A program made the translations under genes and the position numbers. A stretch of 64,000 nucleotides of DNA from an uncultured Clostridia bacterium (GTDB lineage: Bacteria > Bacillota > Clostridia > CAKSNL01 > HGM11501), in the NCBI GenBank assembly GCA_934476235.1, contig CAKSNL010000009.1, positions 1 through 64,000 on the forward strand, read 5' to 3'. Shown here piece after piece: positions 7,910-15,026 of this stretch (the stretch's first letter is position 1; each line of letters begins with the position of its first letter). The notes beneath the pieces were generated by a model. The model was not told the origin of the DNA and searched no databases. It saw nothing but the letters and a program-made list of their open reading frames with translations.

Positions 7910-9238
7910 TTACATTTTCCCAAATACATAGCATGCTCGCCCAAGGCGCTTTGCCTCATAAAGCGCCGAATCCGCTTCGTCGAGAATTTGCGAAACGCTT
8001 TCTCCGGCGGTAAATTGCGCCACGCCGACGGAGCAGCTCAGCTCATGCTCCGGAATCTTTAATGAAACGTTTTCCAAAAATGTTTCCAGCTTTTCAGACA
8101 GTGTCTCCTTTTCCATCGGTCGCTCAATAACGACGGCAAACTCGTCGCCTCCGATTCTCCCTACAGTGCCCCAAGCGGAAAATTCATCACCAAGCAGACC
8201 GGCAACCGACGAAAGAATCTTATCTCCGTATGCATGCCCGAACGTATCGTTAATCGCTTTGAAATAATCGACATCGACAAACAGCATCCAGTTGTCCGAC
8301 GGTTCGGGATTTAATGCCTCGCACCAGCGCATGAACATGCGTCTGCCCATAGCACCCGTGAGCGGATCCATCTCGCCGAGATATTCTTTATAGCTCATAT
8401 ATCTGTAAACGGAAGATAAAATCAGCATCATTATGATAATCAATGAGAACGTTGCGATCAAAAACTGCCCCAAAAGCTGCAAAAGATCTGCAGCCGCAAA
8501 CCCTGAGAACTCGATTCCGTGAAGCTTAAGCATATGTCCGGTCCTTTCGGCAAAATATACCATTGCCGTCAGGTTCAGCAAGAACAACGATGACGCAAGT
8601 GCCGAAAAAAAGACCGTCATCTTTTTACCCGCTGCATAAAACACTTTGTCCGACCCGTCAATATAGCTTCGGATGTGTTTTAACCTCCGGCTGTTATAAA
8701 GTGCCGCCGTCCCTTCCGAAATAAACATGCTCAGAACCACCATAATAAGGTCGCTCGTTCTGATTCCCATACTTCCGTTAAGTGCCTCCGCATCCGGGAA
8801 AAATGTCCGCATCGCGATATACACAAGCATCGCGTGCAGTCCGATCGACAAAGCGGTCACAAGCGTACAGCAGAGTCCGGTGCGGCGGGCTTTTCTCGCC
8901 GCTTTATATAAAAGTCCCGAAAAAAATCCGAAAAGCGTTCTCGTGCCGACAGAAAGAATAATGCTCCCGACGGGATTTAAGCTGTAAAACGGTGAAAACA
9001 ATATATCAGAACCCGTTATGTACGAAGCGGAAGCTTTATACATGCTTGCCGCCCCAAAAACAAATCCGACCGCGGTCGCCTCCTTTGTCCCCAAAATTCT
9101 GCCTGCAATCAAAATCGGAATATACGCAGTCGTAAACGAAACCGGCGGAATATGTACATATCCAAAAAACGTAAACGACATCAAAAGCTCAAGCGCAATC
9201 AATGCTCCAAATATATAACTTTCAAAATGTTTCTTCAT
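7910..9238 (-). CDS. ECF-S-like membrane sensor fused to GGDEF diguanylate cyclase
   Basis: A 442-residue protein. Residues 8 to about 185 look like the substrate-binding S component of ECF vitamin transporters (PVSFTTAYIPILIAGRILG, then GFVFGAASMYKA and LFSPFYSLNPVGS). Two more helices (about 207-230 and 255-280) lead to a GGDEF domain with DPLTGAMGRR (291-300), DVDYFKAINDTFGHAYGDK and an intact GGDEF at 363-367. It should make cyclic-di-GMP from two GTP. There is no RxxD inhibitory site ahead of GGDEF. The ATG at 9238 has GGAG 9 nt upstream; a TTG 15 nt earlier is less likely. I infer that ligand binding by the S-like part controls cyclase activity. Confidence 0.88.
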   Translation of the reverse strand: MKKHFESYIFGALIALELLMSFTFFGYVHIPPVSFTTAYIPILIAGRILGTKEATAVGFVFGAASMYKASASYITGSDILFSPFYSLNPVGSIILSVGTRTLFGFFSGLLYKAARKARRTGLCCTLVTALSIGLHAMLVYIAMRTFFPDAEALNGSMGIRTSDLIMVVLSMFISEGTAALYNSRRLKHIRSYIDGSDKVFYAAGKKMTVFFSALASSLFLLNLTAMVYFAERTGHMLKLHGIEFSGFAAADLLQLLGQFLIATFSLIIIMMLILSSVYRYMSYKEYLGEMDPLTGAMGRRMFMRWCEALNPEPSDNWMLFVDVDYFKAINDTFGHAYGDKILSSVAGLLGDEFSAWGTVGRIGGDEFAVVIERPMEKETLSEKLETFLENVSLKIPEHELSCSVGVAQFTAGESVSQILDEADSALYEAKRLGRACYVFGKM

Positions 9239-9280
9239 CCCTGAATTCTCCAATACTCTTTATCTCATGATATTTTTTAT

Positions 9281-9309
9281 AGTATAACATTTTTCCGCAG
9301 TCAAATCAA
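9281..9309 (-). promoter_or_regulatory. Promoter of the GGDEF gene
   Basis: Minus strand: TTGATT (9304-9309), 17 nt, TATACT (9281-9286), giving a leader of about 35 nt before the ATG. Confidence 0.6.
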
Positions 9310-9331
9310 GTTAAAAAAATGTAAAATACAC

Positions 9332-9387
9332 TTGACATTTTTTGTTTAACGTGCTGTACCGCAAAATGTAAAGCATATTTTACATTT
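9332..9387 (+). promoter_or_regulatory. Promoter-like box and AAATGTAAA palindrome before a decayed gene
   Basis: A consensus -35 TTGACA (9332-9337) is followed by a poor -10 and a perfect 9-bp inverted repeat AAATGTAAA/TTTACATTT (9364-9372, 9379-9387). The intergenic stretch 9239-9624 otherwise holds the decayed reading frame below and the rpsI terminator. Confidence 0.45.
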
Positions 9388-9410
9388 CTATCTTTTAAGG
9401 AGGAGTAAAC

Positions 9411-9560
9411 ACGGAATTTTCAAAAAAGCTTAAATTAAGACTTTGTCTTGCGGGTTTATACACCGCTCTCGGAATTATATTGACAGTTATCTATGCATCA
9501 TTCAAAAAACACAGTGCTGCTCACCTTCGGCACGGCAAACTCCGCAGCGTTTCATCTTAA
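9411..9560 (+). pseudogene. Decayed small membrane protein gene, start codon lost
   Basis: An ideal AAGGAGGAG site is followed 7 nt later by ACG, not ATG. The frame then reads TEFSKKLKLRLCLAGLYTALG and a hydrophobic helix, like the N-terminus of short clostridial two-helix membrane proteins. The frame loses this character after about 32 codons and stops at 9558-9560. Frame +1 further on gives KNTVLLTFGTA, which could be the lost continuation. I read it as a gene with a mutated start and a frameshift. The family is from memory of similar proteins and is not certain. Confidence 0.4.
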
Positions 9561-9583
9561 TCGGAAAATTTTTTTACAATAAG

Positions 9584-9609
9584 AACCCCCCGGGAACTCC
9601 CGGGGGGTT
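9584..9609 (-). terminator. GC-rich hairpin ending the rplM-rpsI transcript
   Basis: AACCCCCCGGG and CCCGGGGGGTT form a perfect 11-bp stem 15 nt past the rpsI stop. The U-run is weak on both strands, so it may also serve as a 3' stability element. Confidence 0.75.
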
Positions 9610-9624
9610 TGCAACAGATAAAAA

Positions 9625-10020
9625 CTATCTCTTTGAGAACTGGGGTGCGCGGCGAGCTGCCTTTAAGCCGTACTTCTTTCTTTCCTTCATTCTGGGGTCT
9701 CTTGTCAAGAAGCCCGCAGCCTTTAACGCTGCTCTGTATGTCTCGTCTGCCTTTAAGAGCGCTCTTGCAACGCCGTGTCTTATAGCGCCTGCCTGACCGG
9801 AAACACCGCCGCCTGCAACTGTGCACAAAACGTCAAACTTAGCAACCGTGCCTGTCTCGTTCAAAGGCTGACGAACGATAACCTTAAGTGTCTCAAGACC
9901 GAAATAATCGTCAATATCTCTTCCGTTGATAGTGATCTTGCCCGAACCGGGAACAAGTCTGACTCTTGCAACGGACTCTTTTCTTCTGCCTGTTCCGTAG
10001 AACTGTGTCATCTCTGCCAT
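9625..10020 (-). CDS. rpsI: 30S ribosomal protein S9
   Basis: 131 residues, the normal length. The family signature is visible: YGTGRRKESVARVRL near the start, GGGVSGQAGAIRHGVARAL in the middle, and the basic tail RAPQFSKR that reaches the P-site tRNA. It follows rplM by 15 nt and shares its promoter, the usual L13-S9 pair. Confidence 0.98.
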   Translation of the reverse strand: MAEMTQFYGTGRRKESVARVRLVPGSGKITINGRDIDDYFGLETLKVIVRQPLNETGTVAKFDVLCTVAGGGVSGQAGAIRHGVARALLKADETYRAALKAAGFLTRDPRMKERKKYGLKAARRAPQFSKR

Positions 10021-10035
10021 TTAAATTACCCTCCC

Positions 10036-10473
10036 TTACTTAATCTCGCCTGTCCATGCCTCGGGCTTCTGAGCCTCGTGAACATGTTCAGCGTCTTTGT
10101 ACACTCTTAATCTGGTAAGCTCCTGCGCTCCGAGAGTGTTGTGGGGAAGCATGCCTTTAACAGCAAGATACATTGCGTACTCGGGCTTGTTTGCCATCAT
10201 GATTCTCGCCTGAGTTTCCTTAAGACCGCCGATGTAACCGGAATGTCTCCTGTACATCTTCTGCTCCATCTTTCTGCCTGTAAGAACCGCGTCCTTGCAG
10301 TTGATGATGATTACGTGATCGCCGCAGTCAACGTTGGGAGTAAAGGTGGGCTTTATCTTACCTCTTAAAATGCTTGCTGCAAGTGCGGCTGTACGGCCGA
10401 GGGGCTTGCCCGCTGCATCAATGATGTACCATTTTCTCTCAACGGCTGAGCTTTTTTCAAGATATGTGCTCAT
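10036..10473 (-). CDS. rplM: 50S ribosomal protein L13
   Basis: 145 residues, early-assembly 23S rRNA binder. Signature parts are WYIIDAAGKPLGRTA, GDHVIIINCKDAVLTGRK and KPEYAMYLAVKGMLPHNTLG. The start is the ATG at 10473 preceded by GGAGG; the extra 10 residues of the longer frame lie over the leader. First gene of rplM-rpsI. In many Firmicutes this pair follows rplQ; here it is about 23 kb from it. Confidence 0.98.
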   Translation of the reverse strand: MSTYLEKSSAVERKWYIIDAAGKPLGRTAALAASILRGKIKPTFTPNVDCGDHVIIINCKDAVLTGRKMEQKMYRRHSGYIGGLKETQARIMMANKPEYAMYLAVKGMLPHNTLGAQELTRLRVYKDAEHVHEAQKPEAWTGEIK

Positions 10474-10508
10474 AAAAATACCTCCGTTAATTTTTTTCAA
10501 CATTGACT

Positions 10509-10537
10509 ATTGTAATACTTTCTTTCCCGCTTGTCAA
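10509..10537 (-). promoter_or_regulatory. rplM-rpsI promoter
   Basis: Minus strand: TTGACA (10532-10537), 17 nt, TACAAT (10509-10514). Near-perfect consensus. The leader is only about 30 nt, so there is no room for a structured L13 leader. Confidence 0.85.
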
Positions 10538-10580
10538 GTACTTTTTTTCATTTTTTTAATTTGTATTTTACTATCTTTGA

Positions 10581-10620
10581 TTTTCTCTCGTTTTCTCTTG
10601 TTTTCTTTAGTTTTCTCGGT
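10581..10620 (+). repeat. Four phased 10-bp pyrimidine repeats
   Basis: Four consecutive 10-nt units each begin with TTTTCT (TTTTCTCTCG, TTTTCTCTTG, TTTTCTTTAG, TTTTCTCGGT). T-tracts repeating at helical pitch predict a bent or flexible segment between the divergent rplM and mtaB promoters. Confidence 0.7.
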
Positions 10621-10678
10621 TTCCATTTTTAATAATTTTATGATATTATAATATAAAAGAAACATATCGGGAGAAATT

Positions 10679-11971
10679 ATGACGAATAAAACATTTGCGG
10701 TGTGCACGCTCGGCTGCAAGGTGAACGCCTACGAGTCGGACTGTCTTGCCGCACTCTTTGAAAAGGCGGGGCTCACCAAGGTCGGCTTTTCCGAGTGTGC
10801 GGACATCTACCTTATTAATACATGCTCCGTCACGAACACCGGCGACAAAAAGTCGCGCCAGGCGATCCACAAGGCGCGAAGGCAGAACCCCTCGGCATTT
10901 ATAGCCGTCTGCGGGTGCTACGCCCAGGCGAAGGCGGAGGAAGTCGCCCTATCAGGCGCGGACCTTATCTGCGGCACGAGCGATCGGAAATTGCTCGTTT
11001 CGCGCGCCATAGAGGGCGTCGGCGGTTCGATCGTATCTGACATTTCAAAAAAACACGAATTTGAGGAGCTTTCCGAAAAACCTGTGACTGAAAGGTGCCG
11101 CGCCTATATCAAGATTCAGGACGGGTGCAACAACTTCTGCTCGTACTGCATCATCCCCTACACCCGCGGGAGGGTGAGGAGCCGCAGCCGCGACTCTGTT
11201 ATAAAGGAAGCGATCCGTTTAAGGGAGGAAGGATTTTCAGAGCTTGTCCTCGCCGGGATCGAGGTTTACAGCTACGGCTCGGACCTTGGCGACACGAGCC
11301 TTATCGGCCTTTTGGAGGAGCTTTCCTCGGTCGTAAAGATTCCGAGAATCCGCCTAAGCTCAATTGATCCGAGAGCGTTCACGGACGAATTTATAGAAAG
11401 GCTTTCCCGCGTCTCGGGGCTCTGCCGGCACTTTCACATCTCCGCCCAGTCGGGGTGTGACGAGACGCTTAAGAGAATGAACCGCCCGAACACGGCGGAG
11501 GAGTTTTTGGATATCTTAAAAAAGATACGGCGGGCGATGCCGGACGCCGCGGTGACGACGGACATTATCACAGGCTTTCCCGGCGAAACCGAGGAAGAAT
11601 TTTTAAAAACCCGCGAATTTTTGAGAAAAGCGGAATTTTCGCGTCTTCACGTGTTCCCGTACTCCGAGCGGAGCGGAACGCGCGCCGCAAAAATGGAGCA
11701 GCTGCCCGTGCGCTTACGCAGCGACAGGGCGAAGATACTGATAGAGGACGGAAAATCCTACGCCTTAAAATTTGCCGAAAAGCAAATAGGAAAGGTCTTA
11801 AACGTCCTCGCCGAGTACGAAAAGGACGGTGTTTACTCGGGCTACAGTGAAAATTATGTGCGCGTGGGCTTTTCCGGCGCAGATATAAAGGTCGGAGATA
11901 TCTATCCCGTTATCGCCGAGAAGGCGCTGCCTGACGGGAGTCTTTCCGGCAGAATCGTAAAGGAGGAATGA
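10679..11971 (+). CDS. mtaB: tRNA t6A37 methylthiotransferase MtaB
   Basis: A 430-residue radical-SAM enzyme that adds a methylthio group to t6A at position 37 of ANN-decoding tRNAs. The N-terminal UPF0004 domain has its three iron-sulfur cysteines in TLGCKVNAYESD, INTCSVT and CGCYAQ. The radical-SAM CxxxCxxC is in DGCNNFCSYCIIPY. A TRAM-like tail ends the protein. The GCKVN signature favours MtaB over MiaB or RimO. The promoter has TATAAT at 10647-10652 with a poor -35. The DivIVA-like gene follows directly at its stop. Confidence 0.95.
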   Translation: MTNKTFAVCTLGCKVNAYESDCLAALFEKAGLTKVGFSECADIYLINTCSVTNTGDKKSRQAIHKARRQNPSAFIAVCGCYAQAKAEEVALSGADLICGTSDRKLLVSRAIEGVGGSIVSDISKKHEFEELSEKPVTERCRAYIKIQDGCNNFCSYCIIPYTRGRVRSRSRDSVIKEAIRLREEGFSELVLAGIEVYSYGSDLGDTSLIGLLEELSSVVKIPRIRLSSIDPRAFTDEFIERLSRVSGLCRHFHISAQSGCDETLKRMNRPNTAEEFLDILKKIRRAMPDAAVTTDIITGFPGETEEEFLKTREFLRKAEFSRLHVFPYSERSGTRAAKMEQLPVRLRSDRAKILIEDGKSYALKFAEKQIGKVLNVLAEYEKDGVYSGYSENYVRVGFSGADIKVGDIYPVIAEKALPDGSLSGRIVKEE

Positions 11972-11973
11972 AA

Positions 11974-12393
11974 ATGGACTCTGCAGAATTGAAAAAATCT
12001 TTTATGGGCGGATACAAAAAAAAGAGCGTTCACGCGCTGCTTGACTATCTCGCCGAAGAAAATGAAAAAAAGCTCGCCGCTCTCGGTGAGGAGAACGGCA
12101 AGCTCCGCGACCGCATAGCCGAGCTTGAAAAGGAGAATAACGCGCTCTCGGACAAGCTTTCCGCTCATGAGGGCGAGAAGGACTTTGTTGCCTCCGCCAT
12201 CGTTTCGGCTGAGAAAGAGGCTGCGAAGATATTGGCGGACGCTACGGCGGAATGTGAAAAAATGAAGGCGGACACGCTCGCCTCCTTAAAAGAGGAGCGC
12301 GACAACGTGACCACGCTCCGCATGTCACTCTATCAGGCGATGCAGTCGTACAAGGACAAGCTTGACACCATTTCCGCTACCGACGGGCAGTAA
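11974..12393 (+). CDS. DivIVA-like coiled-coil protein
   Basis: A 139-residue protein that starts MDSAELKKSFMGGYKKKSVHALLDYL, the pattern of the DivIVA/GpsB N-terminal membrane-binding domain. It continues as one long coiled coil (about residues 25-130) rich in Glu, Lys and Ala. DivIVA-type proteins gather at curved membrane and organise division or wall growth. I choose the second ATG (11974), which has GGAGG 7 nt upstream, over the first (11968), which is only 1 nt from the site. It is coupled to mtaB. Its last 17 nt overlap the end of the opposing acetyltransferase gene. Confidence 0.75.
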   Translation: MDSAELKKSFMGGYKKKSVHALLDYLAEENEKKLAALGEENGKLRDRIAELEKENNALSDKLSAHEGEKDFVASAIVSAEKEAAKILADATAECEKMKADTLASLKEERDNVTTLRMSLYQAMQSYKDKLDTISATDGQ

Positions 12394-13006
12394 AAGCGCG
12401 GTAGCTTAAGAGCAGTACCCCGCCGACGGAGCGGACGGTCGAGTCCGACGCCCGGTTTATCTCTCTGCATCGGTACAGCAAAGGCTTTTCTGCGGCATGA
12501 GCGAGCGATCTTAAGCACGCCGCGGCAAAGCCTTTTTTCCGTTCGGACGGCGCGGTTTCGATGTGCGCCTCGTAAACGCTGCCTCTATCCACCGCTCCGG
12601 CAAGGGAAACGACTTTTCCATCTTTAATAACGCCGAACACCGGTCCCAGTCCGACAAGATATTTAAGGTCGGAAAAGAGCGCGTCGGGCTCATCTCCGGT
12701 AAGGCGGACCGCTTCATCGGAGGGCTTTGAATCCGGAACGCTGTAGCATAGGATGTTATCCGCGCGCGACAGGTCGTATCCGCGTTCTGACGAGTAGCGC
12801 TCCGCTATTTTAAAAAGCACGGCGGGGTCGTTAATGTTTTCTGTCACCTCGCCCAGTATCTCCTTTGCGGCGGATGCATGGATCACGCCGCCGGCACATG
12901 CCGCGGCAAGCGGCGTGATGACGGGCGAATCGGGCACTTCTCTTACGTGTATGCCCTTCTTTTTGCACCCGATCTCATCAAGACAGTAATTTATAATTTT
13001 CTCCAT
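12377..13006 (-). CDS. GNAT family N-acetyltransferase
   Basis: A 209-residue protein whose C-terminal half carries a GNAT-like core: VFGVIKDGKVVSLAGAV, then a beta strand (VYEAHIETAPSERKKGFAAA) that holds the acetyl-CoA loop R-K-K-G-F-A. The first 90 residues form a less conserved N-terminal part. The acceptor substrate is unknown. The start MEKIINYC is chosen because AAGGTGG lies upstream. It lies opposite to its neighbours: 17 nt overlap with the coiled-coil gene and only 31 nt between its start and the Ppx start, so its promoter must lie inside the Ppx gene. Confidence 0.75.
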   Translation of the reverse strand: MEKIINYCLDEIGCKKKGIHVREVPDSPVITPLAAACAGGVIHASAAKEILGEVTENINDPAVLFKIAERYSSERGYDLSRADNILCYSVPDSKPSDEAVRLTGDEPDALFSDLKYLVGLGPVFGVIKDGKVVSLAGAVDRGSVYEAHIETAPSERKKGFAAACLRSLAHAAEKPLLYRCREINRASDSTVRSVGGVLLLSYRAFTARR

Positions 13007-13037
13007 GGTATTCCACCTTTCCGAAAGGACTGATTTT

Positions 13038-13904
13038 TTGAACATTGCAATAATTGATTTAGGGTCAAACTCCGCGAGAATGACCGTCTGGAGTGCCGAA
13101 GACGGAACGCTCCGGGTTATCTATAACGACAGGAAATATGTGCGCCTTTCGGAGGGTCTCTCGGAAAGCGGTTCTTTGAGCGAAGTTCCCATGGCGCGCA
13201 CAATTTCGGCGCTCTTGGATTTTTATAAGGTTACAGAGCGGCTTTCCTGCGCCAAGGTGCTCTCCGTTGCGACGGAGGCGGTCAGAAGGGCGGCAAATTC
13301 CGAAGATTTCATCAAAAGAGTTCATAACGAAACCGGGCTTTCACTCCGCGTTCTCTCAGGGGCGGAGGAGTCGCTCGCTGACTTTTACGCGTCGGGGGAG
13401 CTCATAGAATCAAACGCGCTGATAATGGACGTCGGCGGAGGGAGCTTAGAGCTCATCGCGGCGGAGCGGGGCAAAATGCTCGGTCACGTCTGCCTGCCTC
13501 TCGGCGCGGTGGTTATGACTGACCGGTTCGGAAGCGATTGCGGTGCGCTCCTCCGCTTTTTTACGGAGGAATTTTCGCGCCTTGAGCTTTTGGGAGGCTT
13601 TCACCCCGAAAAAATCATCGGGCTCGGCGGTTCCGTCCGCGCGCTTTTTGACTTTTCTGTCGGCAAAGAACAGGGCGCATTTATGGCGGCGGACGAATTT
13701 TTTGACATATCCGACCGAATCTTTTCGATGGACGAAAACACGCTTTCAAAAGAGAGTGCCTTTCGCGACAGGGCGGACATTATAAAAGCAGGGATCGCCC
13801 CGTTTTATGCACTCTTAAAGCTCACGGGAGCGGGAGGCGTTACCTTAAACAACCGCGGTGTGCGGGAAGGAATGTTGATCCGATGGTTAAAGACGAACTC
13901 ATAA
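13038..13904 (+). CDS. Ppx/GppA family phosphatase
   Basis: A 288-residue protein of the exopolyphosphatase/guanosine pentaphosphatase family, with the ASKHA fold. Motifs are IAIIDLGSNSARMTVW at the N-terminus, MDVGGGSLELIA, and IIGLGGSVRALF. It is of the short two-domain type and hydrolyses polyphosphate ends or pppGpp. The TTG start at 13038 places the family's first strand at residue 2 and follows AAAGGA. Its 3' end overlaps the QueG-like gene by 22 nt. Which of the two activities is real cannot be told from sequence. Confidence 0.87.
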   Translation: MNIAIIDLGSNSARMTVWSAEDGTLRVIYNDRKYVRLSEGLSESGSLSEVPMARTISALLDFYKVTERLSCAKVLSVATEAVRRAANSEDFIKRVHNETGLSLRVLSGAEESLADFYASGELIESNALIMDVGGGSLELIAAERGKMLGHVCLPLGAVVMTDRFGSDCGALLRFFTEEFSRLELLGGFHPEKIIGLGGSVRALFDFSVGKEQGAFMAADEFFDISDRIFSMDENTLSKESAFRDRADIIKAGIAPFYALLKLTGAGGVTLNNRGVREGMLIRWLKTNS

Positions 13905-14629
13905 AAAAGGCGCGCTCGCTCGGAATAAGCGAGATAGGCTTTTGCTCCCACCGGGGCAAGACCGCGGTCTGCTGCCTTTTCCCTTACTATGTCAAAGGCG
14001 AGGTATCGCGCATCTCGGTCTATGCCCGCGGGCGCGACTATCACAAGGTCGTGCGCGAAAAAATGGCGCTCCTTTTGGCGGACTTTGACCCCGGCGCCGA
14101 GATTTTTTCCGACATTGGACCGCACGAGGACATCTTAATTGCGCAAAAGTGCGGGCTCGGAGTCAAGGGCAAAAACGGACTTTTGATAAACAAAAACCTT
14201 GGTTCGTGGTTTTTTATAGGGTACGCGCTTACCTCACTTGACATAGAGCCGTCCGAACCGTCGTTTTCCGGATGCATAGGCTGCGGCAAGTGCGCGCGTG
14301 CGTGCCCCGGCGGCGCTATCGGTGAAAAATTCGTCCCCGAAAGGTGCGCAAGCTTTCTTACGCAGAAAAAGGGAGAGCTTTCACCTGATGAGGAGGCAAT
14401 CATTAAAAGGAGCGGATTCATTTTCGGGTGCGACATTTGCCAGACCGTCTGCCCCATGAACGCAGGCAAGGGCACCTGCCTTCCCGAATTTTCCGAAAAC
14501 AGAATCCTGAGCCTTGATGAAAATGAGCTTTCCGCTATCAGCAACCGCGAATTTATGAGAAGGTACTCACAGTACGCGTTTTCCTGGCGCGGAATGGCAC
14601 CCCTTCTTCGAAATATCAAGCTTTTTTAA
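13883..14629 (+). CDS. Compact QueG-like epoxyqueuosine reductase
   Basis: A 248-residue iron-sulfur protein resembling epoxyqueuosine reductase, the last step of queuosine synthesis in tRNA. It shows GRDYH, the region DIGPHEDILIAQKCGLGVKG with the family's acidic residue, and KNGLLINKNLGSWFF. It also has two 4Fe-4S binding sets (CIGCGKCARACPGGA and CDICQTVCP). E. coli QueG is about 380 residues; this one lacks most of the N-terminal segment and the C-terminal HEAT-like part. Such short forms occur in Clostridia. The ATG overlaps the Ppx stop region and follows GGAAGGAA. A general reductase role is possible. Confidence 0.78.
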   Translation: MVKDELIKKARSLGISEIGFCSHRGKTAVCCLFPYYVKGEVSRISVYARGRDYHKVVREKMALLLADFDPGAEIFSDIGPHEDILIAQKCGLGVKGKNGLLINKNLGSWFFIGYALTSLDIEPSEPSFSGCIGCGKCARACPGGAIGEKFVPERCASFLTQKKGELSPDEEAIIKRSGFIFGCDICQTVCPMNAGKGTCLPEFSENRILSLDENELSAISNREFMRRYSQYAFSWRGMAPLLRNIKLF

Positions 14630-14638
14630 TTATAGCAG

Positions 14639-14669
14639 AAAAAGCGGCGCTTATCAAGCGCCGCTTTTT
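14639..14669 (+). terminator. Terminator after the QueG-like gene
   Basis: AAAAAGCGGCGCTT ATC AAGCGCCGCTTTTT, a perfect 14-bp stem with flanking A and T runs. It can act in both directions. Confidence 0.88.
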
Positions 14670-14682
14670 GCCTTTCCCCCGC

Positions 14683-14718
14683 AAAAAGGCACTGCAACAA
14701 AAGTACAGTGCCCTTTTT
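14683..14718 (-). terminator. Terminator of the secreted protein operon
   Basis: AAAAAGGCACTG and CAGTGCCCTTTTT pair with one bulged base, and the minus-strand transcript then has a U-run. It starts 1 nt past the stop of the 14720 gene. Confidence 0.75.
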
Positions 14719-14719
14719 A

Positions 14720-15022
14720 TTATTTCATCATGTTCTTGAAAAAGCCTTTAAGTGTGCCGGACTTTGCCTTCGGCGCACCCTGATCGGCAGACCCGTATTC
14801 CGGCGCCTTATACGTGCCGTTTTTTCTTGCCTCGATCTCTGCCTTTGCAGATTCATTGACGATTATCGATGTTTCTTCATGAGTTCTGTAGTGCTCCTGC
14901 TCCACGTATTCGACCGTGCCGACCTCCAAAAGAAGGCTTTTCGCCGAAGAGGATAAGGGGCAGAGCAGTACCGATGCGCCGATAAGCGCTGCCAGAGCCG
15001 TCTTTTTCAAAGCGCAGACCAT
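14720..15022 (-). CDS. Small secreted protein of unknown function
   Basis: A 100-residue protein with a clear signal peptide (ALKKTALAALIGASVLLCPL, probable cleavage after SSSA). The mature part is about 70 residues, charged, with VEYVEQEHYRTHEE and a basic tail KGFFKNMMK. I do not recognise a family. The start MVCALKK is chosen because GGAG lies 8 nt upstream and overlaps the stop of the larger secreted protein, so the two are coupled. A longer start would overlap that gene. I infer a partner or accessory of the 485-residue protein. Confidence 0.78.
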   Translation of the reverse strand: MVCALKKTALAALIGASVLLCPLSSSAKSLLLEVGTVEYVEQEHYRTHEETSIIVNESAKAEIEARKNGTYKAPEYGSADQGAPKAKSGTLKGFFKNMMK

Positions 15023-15026
15023 TACC

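Noticed and set aside
9443..9826. Frames on both strands crossing the rpsI terminator
   Set aside because: They span the GC hairpin and overlap rpsI in the wrong frame; no ribosome site.
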